Assembly (NCBI GenBank): GCA_001970955.1
Contig: MPUH01000028.1
Span: 91,862 to 155,861, forward strand
Length of the DNA stretch: 64,000 bases
From: Stentor coeruleus
Lineage: Eukaryota > Ciliophora > Heterotrichea > Heterotrichida > Stentoridae
Direction: 5' to 3'
The notes below the pieces were generated by a model. That model worked only from the letters and a program-made list of their open reading frames with translations. It was not told the DNA's origin and made no database searches. The first letter of the stretch is position 1. Each line of letters starts with the position of its first letter. Below, piece by piece: positions 51,370 to 59,748 of this stretch. Made by a program: the position numbers and the translations under genes.

Positions 51370-53871
51370 CTACTCTTTCTTATGATATGTGTGAAGTGCA
51401 CCCAAAATCGATTCATTTTTCAGTTTCAACGACATTTCCGCATATTTCTTAAGCGCTTGTTCCTCATGCCTAGCAACTCTCTGTTCTAAAATCTCAATCT
51501 TAAAGCTCATTTCCTGATACAAATCCTCATAACGCTTCCTATCATCAGGTGTTGCATGATCACCTTTTTTTGAAAACCTATTCTAAATATCCTTTACCAT
51601 TTCTTCCTGTAACATTTTCTTCTCTTTTTCTAAACTATTTTTAATAATATTCGCTCTATGTAATAATCTTTCTTTTAATAAACTCATAACTTTATTTTCA
51701 ACATCTTGTGCTTCAGAACTATTAAGTTGTTTACTTTCATATCCTAATTCTTTAAGCACAGGGGTTAAATAATCAATTGATGTAATTTCTGCAATTTTAT
51801 CTTCTTCTTTTTCTTTTTCAACTTCTTTAATATTTTCTCTAGCTTTATCATAAATGCTTTTTGTTATAAGACCTTCTTGTAAAGCACCATATACATCATT
51901 TTTCTTTTTAAATTTAGCCCAACCTTCTTCTTGATTTGTATAACTTTCTTCATCCTGATTAAGACTACTTTCTTGGTTTTTAATCCCGGTAAAACAAGCT
52001 TTTTCCATTTCGTTGAAATGCTGAAGTTTCTGTTGGCGGACTTCATCAATTTTTTCAGTCTCTTGGCCATCTGAAACTTTCCCAAGGCTATTAAGCACAT
52101 CTCTTGGGTATTCAACAACATTTCTTTTTATACTCCCTGGTTCATAATGATAATAAACAATATGTTTTTTCTTAGCAATATCATAGACAATTTTTTCAAT
52201 CTTCCCTCCTGCAGGAAGATTTGGATTTCTATCATATTTTTGTGTCATATGGACTATAACATAATCTCCTAATACTAAATCTCTTGTATTAGATTTCCTA
52301 TTAACGATTTTCCATGATCTGTATATCATATAATCATCTCGATCCTGGAAAAACTCTCTTGTTTTATGTTCGAAAATCTCTTCACGTCTTATAAGTCCAT
52401 CATTATAACGTGTTGGGTAATAAATCACAATCTTGCTTTTACCATCAATTTCAACAATTTGTTTCCAATGATACGTACACCCTGGTGCATAATCTTCTAC
52501 TGTTTTATACTCTAAAGGAAATCTTCTTCTAATAACTAAATTATCTTGTCTTCCTTTATAAATCCATCTAATTTCTTTTACTATATGTCTTTTATAATCA
52601 TGATAATAAGTTAAACACATAATAAGCCCATCATATTGTGAATATTCTGCATAATACTCAACTTTACATTTCTCATAAAATAAAGTCTTTTCACCCATTG
52701 GGCACTTTTTAGCAAAAACTTCTCTATCAATCCTTAATTTAGGACACCAAGAAGGGGGTAAATCTAAAACATGATCTATAATCCTCACATATCCATCAGT
52801 TCCAAGTTCTTCTGAATTCATTTTCCTATCATCCCCTCCTTCTTCCCCTTCTTCATCCTTATCGTTTTTTTTCTTATCTTTTTTCTTATCAATCGGTGGT
52901 AGCATCACATGTTCCCATTTTTCACTATAAAGTTCAAAATCCACAGCATCAACAGTTAAATTTGGATATAAATGAATCCAAAAATTCTGGTCATTCCAAA
53001 CAAACTCTACATTTTCATATAAACTTCTTGTCAAAGGAAAAGATTTACCTGTTGTTGGTTCAATAAAAAAACTTTCAGTAATACCTCTGCCACCTTCCAT
53101 AACTAATACCCAGCAATGAAGTCTTTTATCTTTCATTATATCAGGTGTTTGTATTTCAGGTGCATCATCATCTATAGTCATTTCAATAAGCCTTTTTTGT
53201 TCTCTTTCTTGATCTTCTTTTTCTTGTTGTGATTTCACGAATTCAGATATCAGTGGAGGTTTTATAGGGATTTCAAATTCTTTATCATCTTTTTGTTCAG
53301 GGAGTTCTGTTGTGTCTGGCATTTCATTTTCTTTTATTTCTAAAGGACATTTTGTTCTAGTTTGATCTCTTGTTGTGATTTCTTTTGGGGCTCTTCCATG
53401 AACACAATATGCATCATAACCTGCTCCTCTTAGTATTGAGCATAAAGCTATGGCGAAATCAAAACAATCTCCATATTGCCAAGCTAAAACATTACTTGGA
53501 GCGGGGATACATTCTGGGAATTGATCTGGAGGGTTAAGTTCTTCATATTCAAGGAAGTTGGCGATAAACTCTGCGGCTTGTTGCCAGTCATAAAGTTCTA
53601 AAAAAGCCATCTGTGTAGTTCTCATTGTCGTGCAGATGAACTTTTCTGTTCCACATTCGTTCTTTGGGTAGAGTAAAAGAGGCCGATTCGCATCATGTCT
53701 ATAAGAAAGTCGAAATTGCCGCTCTAAATCTTTTACATGCTCAAGTACAAGAGCTTCTTTTGGTGTGTTTTCTAAAAAACACAGAGGAATTTCATCTCTT
53801 TTTGAAAACTTGCTGCACTTAACTGACTTTTGAGATATCAAACTACGTTGTTCTGATTTACTTATATCCAT
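51370..53871 (-). CDS. DRC7: dynein regulatory complex subunit 7 (CCDC135/Lobo homologue; one 15-nt intron)
   Basis: Exon 1 (53871-51598) codes 758 residues and exon 2 (51582-51370) adds 70, about 828 in total. The N-terminal transglutaminase-like domain contains AWQYGDCFDFAIALCSILRG then AGYDAYCVHGRAPKEI, with C136 at the position of the fold's nucleophile. Then come an acidic linker, the domain HCWVLVMEGGRGITESFFIE then PTTGKSFPL, and a long beta-rich middle with charged repeats (DDYMIYRSWKI, GDYVIVHMTQKYDRNP). The C-terminus is coiled coil. DRC7 is part of the nexin-dynein regulatory complex linking axonemal doublets, consistent with a ciliated organism. Acceptance of exon 2 is supported by the coiled-coil continuity (DLYQEMSFKIEILEQRVARH). 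The start follows CTGATATAA. Confidence 0.94.
51583..51597 (-). other. 15-nt spliceosomal intron
   Basis: On the minus strand it reads GTAAAGGATATTTAG, phase 0. It joins ...LQEEM to NRFSKKGDHATP..., which continues as coiled coil for 70 residues. The tenth base is A. Confidence 0.9.
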
Positions 53872-53960
53872 TTATATCAGTTATTTAAAGATTTAGAAGT
53901 TTTTATGTGTTTCTTTTCACGATATTTTTCAGTTTTTTTAAAATATTTATGATAATATGT

Positions 53961-55019
53961 TTAGTTAATATACTCATCAGTAGGCTTTATACAAGCACCA
54001 TTTAAATCTTTAGTTTTAATCTCATTGAATGTTTTTTCAAAATCTATTGAGTTGGATAAAGACTTTTTTATAGCTGATTCTGATGGGCAGATATTGCATA
54101 AATCTTTGTTGGTTACAGGAACTGAAGCGGTCAAATTGAAAAATGAAAATTTTTTGATACAAAACACATATAAAATATTCCTCCATATAGAAACACGAGC
54201 AAATGGGTTGTGTTTTGGGTAGTAGATTTTCTTTTTTAAAGCTTCATTAGTTGTGTAACCTGTAAACAACAAATATATATGAAATGAACTCAACCCACCA
54301 ACAAAAAACCCTGCACCCGACATATACATTGAAAAAAATACCGCTGAACCTGTTGATTGTAAAAACTCTTCAGCTGACTCTGAACTATTTTCAATACCTT
54401 TAGTAAGTTCAAGCATACAAATTGTCAAATTTATACTAATAAGCATAAATAATGAAAAAATAAACAAAAGGAAAATATTGTAATTCCTTTTACCTATACA
54501 TGTACCAACCCATGGACAATGATGATCAAAACCTTCAACACATAAATTACATAATGTACAATGACTTGCTTTTGGTGGACGGACAATCCAACAGGAACGA
54601 CAGGATTTCAATTTTATTATTGAAGAATTATAAACTTGTTCAAATGATATCCTTTCGATTGCTGATTGTTTTGAAGGTTCATTTATTAATGCTGTTAATA
54701 AAATAGGACTTTCACTTGGACCTCTAGCAAAAGGGAATTCTTGTTTTGGGATATAACCAGGATTACTTGATGATAATATGATAAGAAATGTTGAGGTTAA
54801 GATTGTAAATAAAAGGCTGAAGAGAGTTAAGGATATTTGATTGTTTGTTGAAACTGTTGAGATCATTATTACTTCTGAGGATATTATTAGGAATAATGAA
54901 CCAATTGCGTGGATGTAGTTTGGACTATATGTTTTATACCCTAAGATTACCCTTCCTCCAAATAGTAAGGTGTTATTTCCATGCCAGTGCTTGTAAACTT
55001 TGGTGTAAGCTTTCTCCAT
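53961..55019 (-). CDS. DHHC-type protein S-palmitoyltransferase
   Basis: 352 residues with four hydrophobic segments (about 38-58, 62-82, 181-203, 225-250). Between the second and third is the Cys-rich domain [20 protein letters not shown] then [21 protein letters not shown], with DHHC at 165-168. The C-terminal side has a cytosolic tail with TTNE (TTxE motif) and [13 protein letters not shown]. All elements needed for acyl transfer to protein Cys are present. The topology and TTxE place it with the ZDHHC9/14/18-like or plant PAT group. Substrates cannot be read, but several proteins in this window end or begin with Cys clusters of the kind such enzymes modify (CDPK MGCC, the Cys-tail pair). 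The nearest upstream minus-strand gene is 280 bp away. Confidence 0.93.
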   Translation of the reverse strand: MEKAYTKVYKHWHGNNTLLFGGRVILGYKTYSPNYIHAIGSLFLIISSEVIMISTVSTNNQISLTLFSLLFTILTSTFLIILSSSNPGYIPKQEFPFARGPSESPILLTALINEPSKQSAIERISFEQVYNSSIIKLKSCRSCWIVRPPKASHCTLCNLCVEGFDHHCPWVGTCIGKRNYNIFLLFIFSLFMLISINLTICMLELTKGIENSSESAEEFLQSTGSAVFFSMYMSGAGFFVGGLSSFHIYLLFTGYTTNEALKKKIYYPKHNPFARVSIWRNILYVFCIKKFSFFNLTASVPVTNKDLCNICPSESAIKKSLSNSIDFEKTFNEIKTKDLNGACIKPTDEYIN

Positions 55020-55298
55020 GATAATGATTAATTATGATAAAAAAAATATTTTTGTTTGAATAAAGAAGTAAAATAGCTAATTTTAAAGTCCTGGGATTTT
55101 GGATTTGGATGAATGTAGTTATTAAATTGTGAGAAGTTTTTATAGTTTGAGGATTACAAAGGATTAATTATGTGCGAGGTTTGCTAGGGTAGATTATATG
55201 GAGAGATTATTTTTTTTTATTTGAAGGTGGGTTGTATTTTCATTAGATATTTTGTGATGTATTTAGTTAATAAAAGCTTAAGTTTATAACATATTCTA

Positions 55299-55709
55299 TT
55301 ATAATCTAAAGAGTCTTTGTAAACTTTCTTGCTTGTAAATAGGTTTGATTTTAATCCCGAAATTCTTGACTATAAACTCATGATCTCTTCTAACACTAAC
55401 TATATTTAAACTTGTTTTTGGCATTAGCGTCTCACTAGGCGAAAATATCGGCATAAGAACTTCTTTCGTGGACTTCTCATTGATTTTCATCTTTTTACTA
55501 GGTGGAGGAGCAGGTAATGCAGGTCTTTTCCCTATTGAAATTTTCTCACTACTTTTACGATTTTGTGTGAACATCAAACAACTTGGTTTACTTTTTTTTG
55601 TTGAAAGCAAGCATAAGTTTTTACTCATAGCATCATAAAGTAGTGCTTCTATTGTTACTGTCAATAGAAAAATTGTCTTATTACGACTCTTTTGATTGGC
55701 CTTAATCAT
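55299..55709 (-). CDS. hypothetical protein, 136 aa
   Basis: Not recognised. Basic and Ser/Lys-rich, with a Pro-rich stretch (KRPALPAPPPSKKMKINEKS) that may be disordered or an SH3/WW target. The first ~40 residues are more hydrophobic (TIFLLTVTIEALLYDAM), possibly one membrane segment or amphipathic helix. It ends VKNFGIKIKPIYKQESLQRLFRL. The ATG at 55709 has a short leader (TTATAATAGCT). The composition is coding-like, but the length is near the limit of what chance allows. Confidence 0.5.
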   Translation of the reverse strand: MIKANQKSRNKTIFLLTVTIEALLYDAMSKNLCLLSTKKSKPSCLMFTQNRKSSEKISIGKRPALPAPPPSKKMKINEKSTKEVLMPIFSPSETLMPKTSLNIVSVRRDHEFIVKNFGIKIKPIYKQESLQRLFRL

Positions 55710-55779
55710 AGCTATTATAATCCCCTCAAAAGAAAATCCAAAACTATTACTTAAACTCTATTCATTAATATTAACCTTC

Positions 55780-56496
55780 TTAGCAGCATCTAAAACACAT
55801 AAACTTAGAGTTCTTTTTTCCTTTAGGATCCGTCATTGAAGAGCTTGCCCCTTTTCCCCCATGAACCTCAGTCTCTTTTCCTGAATACTCCACCTCTTTA
55901 TTCATTAAAACATTCCCATAATGATTTTTCTCATCTTTACTAGACCCAGACCTTGATACTGAAATCTTTTCTGAAGCTTCAATATTCATAGGATTTGATA
56001 TTACCGACTGCTTATCAGGATCATCCAAGCTTTTGCTACTAGAAACTTCTTTTAACAGTGAAGTCTTGGAATTAGACTCTGATCCTTCTGAAGATTCATC
56101 AATTGACTTTAATAATTGTTTTATGAGTTTAGTTCTTTTTTTTATTCTTCTTTCTCTTGTTTTATCATTAAGACTTACTTTTAACTCAACAACCAATTCG
56201 CTATTTTGTCCGAATAATCTGGCAACAAAGTGAAATGGTTGTATTGTTTTTAACTGGTCTGTGGTGAAATGCGAATATAAATCCCAGAATTCGAAAAACC
56301 CAGAATCTACATCTTGGGAATCAGCATCTAATATTCGATAACCCATTCCTGAACCTCTACTAAGCTTGTAAGTTGCTGATTCATTAGGATGAAGGGTTTT
56401 TGTTTCTTCGTCATGAGCTAAAAGGACTACACAATCTAAGTTTTTATGGGTTTCTAAACTGGATATATGGACCTCTACTATGTTTTCGTCAGACAT
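55780..56496 (-). CDS. beta-rich N-terminal domain protein with acyl-anchor-like Cys tail
   Basis: Not recognised. About 238 residues from MSDENIVEVHISSLET. Residues 1-105 look like a single beta-rich domain (SSLETHKNLDCVVLLAHDEE ... GYRILDADSQDVDSGFFEFW ... FHFVARLFGQNSELVVELKVSL). A basic helix (KTRERRIKKRTKLIKQLL), a Ser/Asp-rich linker and the C-terminus KFMCFRCC follow. The paired Cys at the end, next to basic and aromatic residues, look like sites for S-palmitoylation, so it may be a peripheral membrane protein. It is related to the protein at 57180-57785: the N-terminal domains share YR-L-D-S-D-x-G-x-F/I-x-W spacing and both end in Cys clusters. The start is taken at 56496; an in-frame ATG lies at 56517. 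Confidence 0.7.
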   Translation of the reverse strand: MSDENIVEVHISSLETHKNLDCVVLLAHDEETKTLHPNESATYKLSRGSGMGYRILDADSQDVDSGFFEFWDLYSHFTTDQLKTIQPFHFVARLFGQNSELVVELKVSLNDKTRERRIKKRTKLIKQLLKSIDESSEGSESNSKTSLLKEVSSSKSLDDPDKQSVISNPMNIEASEKISVSRSGSSKDEKNHYGNVLMNKEVEYSGKETEVHGGKGASSSMTDPKGKKNSKFMCFRCC

Positions 56497-56604
56497 ATAC
56501 TTGAGAATTATTTCCACAAAACAGTTAAGGTAATAAAAGTGGAGAGTTTATAGAGGTTTTATAGGGAAGAAACGAATTTAGTTAGAGATTTTTGAGTTTG
56601 TGGC

Positions 56605-57179
56605 TAGTTTGTGTTAGATAAATAGATTAGTTTTAGTATAAAAAAAGATAAATAATTATGGGTGTTTTCTGGTATTAAAAACTTATTTATAAATTTATGT
56701 TGAAAAATCGATATGCTGTTTTAAAAATTTTTTGCTTTTTAGTTTGGAATTAAAATTTTTATCGGATTTTTTTAGCTTATTTTCTAGTTAAGGCTAAGAA
56801 TCTAATTAAATATAATTTTAATTGATTTTTTTAACTGAACATACTAAGAACTAAATTATAAATCATAAATAATTCTAACCTATTCTTNTTAGTTTGTGTT
56901 AGATAAATAGATTAGTTTTAGTGTAAAAAAAGATAAATAATTATGGGTGTTTTCTGGTGTTGAAAACTTATTTATAAATTTATGTTGAAAAATCGATATG
57001 CTGTTTTAAAAATTTTTTGCTTTTTGCTTTTTAGTTTGGAATTAAAATTTTTATCGTATTTTTTTAGCTTATTTTCTAGTTAAGGCTAAGAATCTAATTA
57101 AATACATAATTTTAATTGATTTTTTTAACTGAATATACTAAGAACTAAATTATAAATCATAAATAATTCTAACCTATTC
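56605..57179. repeat. ~285-bp direct repeat around a single N, copies not identical
   Basis: Bases about 56605-56887 and 56890-57179 are near copies with N at 56888. They differ by a 7-bp insertion (GCTTTTT), a two-base difference near ATATAAT/ACATAAT, and a few substitutions. This is the longest of the N joins and the most diverged. The whole region is otherwise intergenic. The right copy runs directly into the 3' end of the gene at 57180. Confidence 0.85.
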
Positions 57180-57785
57180 TTATCTTTTTTTTGATTCTCT
57201 ATCTCTGCAGCAGCAAAATATTCTAATGATGCAAGCTAATATTCTACTGCAGCAGTTTTTATTAGTTTTATTTTTTAGAAAAGTATAATTACTTTTATTT
57301 TGTTGTACATCTGGCTGAGTCTCATTTTTATCCACATCAATTGTCGTATTATTCAAATATATTTCTTTACTGCTAGTAGAATTATGATGTAAACTTTGTT
57401 CTTGACGGAAATTATTTTTTTTCCTCATGCCAATGATTTTCTTTATATCTTCTACTGATAAAGCAATTAATATTTTCAAAGCCACTTCTGAATTTTTGTT
57501 TTTGTTTTTTGTTATAATTTCAATTTCTTTTCCCAAATAATTTTCAGAAAAAAAAAATAAGCTATTCCAAATGGAAATTTCCCCTTCGTCTATATCGACA
57601 GATTCATCATTTAGTACTCGATAATTGATTATTTTGCCAGGGGCGATAATGAAATTTTCAAGGGTATTTTGACTTAGCCGATGGGCATCATTTCCTATAT
57701 TAGCAATAACAAAAGGTTTTTTTTGGTTTCCAGTCTTAATACTTTGAACTAAAATTTTTATAGAAGAGACTTGAGGCCGGCTCAT
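57180..57785 (-). CDS. beta-rich N-terminal domain protein with Cys-rich amphipathic tail
   Basis: Not recognised. 201 residues. The N-terminal ~110 residues are beta-rich (SSIKILVQSIKTGNQKKPFV ... IINYRVLNDESVDIDEGEIS). A basic linker follows, then a tail NCCSRILACIIRIFCCCRDR with six Cys in an amphipathic hydrophobic helix. The tail looks like a multiply palmitoylated or membrane-inserted anchor. It is a paralogue of the gene at 55780-56496 by domain order and motif spacing (YRVL-N-D-E-S-V-D-I-D-E-G versus YRIL-D-A-D-S-Q-D-V-D-S-G). The two lie on the same strand, about 680 bp apart, or about 400 bp if the duplicated copy around N is removed. Tandem duplication is the simplest explanation. 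The start is the ATG at 57785, after ATAATATTTACT. Confidence 0.7.
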   Translation of the reverse strand: MSRPQVSSIKILVQSIKTGNQKKPFVIANIGNDAHRLSQNTLENFIIAPGKIINYRVLNDESVDIDEGEISIWNSLFFFSENYLGKEIEIITKNKNKNSEVALKILIALSVEDIKKIIGMRKKNNFRQEQSLHHNSTSSKEIYLNNTTIDVDKNETQPDVQQNKSNYTFLKNKTNKNCCSRILACIIRIFCCCRDRESKKR

Positions 57786-58613
57786 AGTAAATATTATTAT
57801 AGAAATGGATTTTTATATGCACTAAAATTAGGAAAAATGTATAATTTTTTTGAGTAATCCGGTTGTTGAATTATAATGTGGATTATAGTGTGAATTATGA
57901 TTGTTTATTGTGTCAAATTAGATTTTTTACTTTTGGGAATTATTAAGGTGTATGGATTTTAGACTTGAGGATTAAACATAAAACAAAAAGCACTTTTCTT
58001 GTTGATTTTTTGTTTAAATTCATATCTGAGAACTTTAGCCTGCTTTAAGTTTTTAATTGTACAATTTGTGTAGCCTAATATAAAATAATTAGTGTTTAAG
58101 CTATATAAGTTAGTGAAATACAAAAAAATAATATAATTTTTATATATTATTCTGAGAGATATTACTATTAGTACTCCAATTCAAAAAACAAGCTCTAAAA
58201 TGAATTTTGAAAATGATTCAATCAGTTTAGTAATCAAGTTATTACAAACAAAATCATGATTATATAAAACCAAAAAACATATCCATAAACTCAATTTCCC
58301 ATACACAACTCAAACTTGCGATTTTTATATCATTTAATCAACCCGAAAGCCTTTTTTCCTATAATAAAAAGTTATTTTTCTCTCAAAATCCTATAAAATC
58401 CACATCAAATACATAAAATATAAATCCTAATATTATAATAATCCCAAAAAAAATCTATCCAAATCAAAAAATATTATCAGCATATAAATATTATTATATA
58501 AAACTATCTCTTTATATTTATTCATAACAATAAATATTACTATGGTTTTTTAGTCCATATGAAAAAATATCTATTCTAAGTATACCATAATTTAAATATT
58601 TTCTTTAGTAATA
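57786..58613. other. 830-bp divergent intergenic region
   Basis: The plus strand is G-rich/C-poor at 57790-57960, next to the minus-strand start, and C-rich with almost no G at about 58255-58460, before the plus-strand gene. No open frame of note. TTAGTAATA precedes the ATG at 58614. Confidence 0.55.
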
Positions 58614-59624
58614 ATGGATATCAAGCAGCTTCAAAAACTACATCATAATCCTACAAATGAACATCTCCAACCTGAAATGAGACCTAAAGGTAACTTTGAA
58701 GAAATTCTCAAATGTGACGACTACCAAGAATTCTTTGCTTTGAATTTTTGTGAAGTTGGGAATTTATACAAGGCTGAAAAAACTATCATAAGGTTTAAGC
58801 ATGAAAGCGATCTTATAATCACTAAATGCGAAGGACCTCTTAAAGAAACAATTGAATTCAAAGTGGAGTTTTCAAGTAGAAACAGATTCGAATCTGGGAT
58901 CAACTATTTGGGGGTAATTAAAATAACTAACCCAGAAGAAAAACAGAGTTTTATCAGAATTTTTGGAGAAGGTTCTTATGACCCAGGGTCTCCAGAAAAA
59001 TATCTTTCAAAACATGATTATACCATTATCAATGGATTTATTGTCACAGCTTTATACTCAGCTAGAAGAGGTGCTCCAAAAACTTTCATTGATAGAATAT
59101 TTCAGATCATAAAATGCCATCCTGTATGCGTCAAACATAATCTTATGATCGAATATATGGAATATCAAATCAACACTGCTTGTTATAATTTCGAAGAACC
59201 TGAAGGCTATGAATATTTTCTTAAAAACTGGGCTGAAAAAAACTATCAACTTATGAGAAATAAAGAATATGAAGATTTACTCACTTACATTTATTTAACT
59301 CATAGCTTTGAGGAAAAACATATATTCCCTTGCAAATCATATATTGATGCTTTAGTGACAAATAGAAATGCAAGAAATGAAATAATTGCATTTGCTAACG
59401 AAGAGCCAAATGTTTATATCAAGCCAGATCTGAAATTCGTCCAAAAATTTTGTAAGATTAAAGACAAATGTATTGATATGAGAATTTTAGAAGAACAAGC
59501 TGAGTTTAATGATCAGAAATATAGAGAAGCTATTGCAGATGTGTTAAGAAAAAGAGATGAAGAGAGCAGTGATCCTTCAATACGTAATCTCACGGATTTG
59601 TATTACCAATGCAGGATTTTTTAA
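58614..59624 (+). CDS. hypothetical protein, 336 aa
   Basis: Not recognised, but long and clearly coding. The N-terminal 110 residues contain a beta-rich stretch (KTIIRFKHESDLIITKCEGP ... FKVEFSSRN... YLGVIKITNPEEKQSFIRIF). The remainder is helical, with aromatic residues and paired Cys (IIKCHPVCVKHNLMIEYMEY, YNFEEPEGYEYFLKNW, HIFPCKSYIDAL). It has no signal peptide, membrane segment, repeat or enzymatic motif. The C-terminus is charged and helical (REAIADVLRKRDEESSDPSI). An alpha-solenoid-like fold is possible. The start ATG follows TTAGTAATA. The next gene begins 124 bp downstream on the same strand. Confidence 0.8.
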   Translation: MDIKQLQKLHHNPTNEHLQPEMRPKGNFEEILKCDDYQEFFALNFCEVGNLYKAEKTIIRFKHESDLIITKCEGPLKETIEFKVEFSSRNRFESGINYLGVIKITNPEEKQSFIRIFGEGSYDPGSPEKYLSKHDYTIINGFIVTALYSARRGAPKTFIDRIFQIIKCHPVCVKHNLMIEYMEYQINTACYNFEEPEGYEYFLKNWAEKNYQLMRNKEYEDLLTYIYLTHSFEEKHIFPCKSYIDALVTNRNARNEIIAFANEEPNVYIKPDLKFVQKFCKIKDKCIDMRILEEQAEFNDQKYREAIADVLRKRDEESSDPSIRNLTDLYYQCRIF

Positions 59625-59748
59625 GATTCTTATAGTTAGTTAAGAGTTAAATCGAGTTATTTTTTTGTTTATGTTTTTATATAGTCGAATTGGATTAAAA
59701 AAACTAAATCTGTTCAAATTAAGAAAATGCCCTTTATAAGAAATAAAT

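Noticed and set aside
3090-57179. The six N-flanked repeats as genuine tandem duplications
   Set aside because: Each has exactly one N at the junction, and in the two cases inside genes collapsing one copy restores the frame. Assembly joining explains all six.
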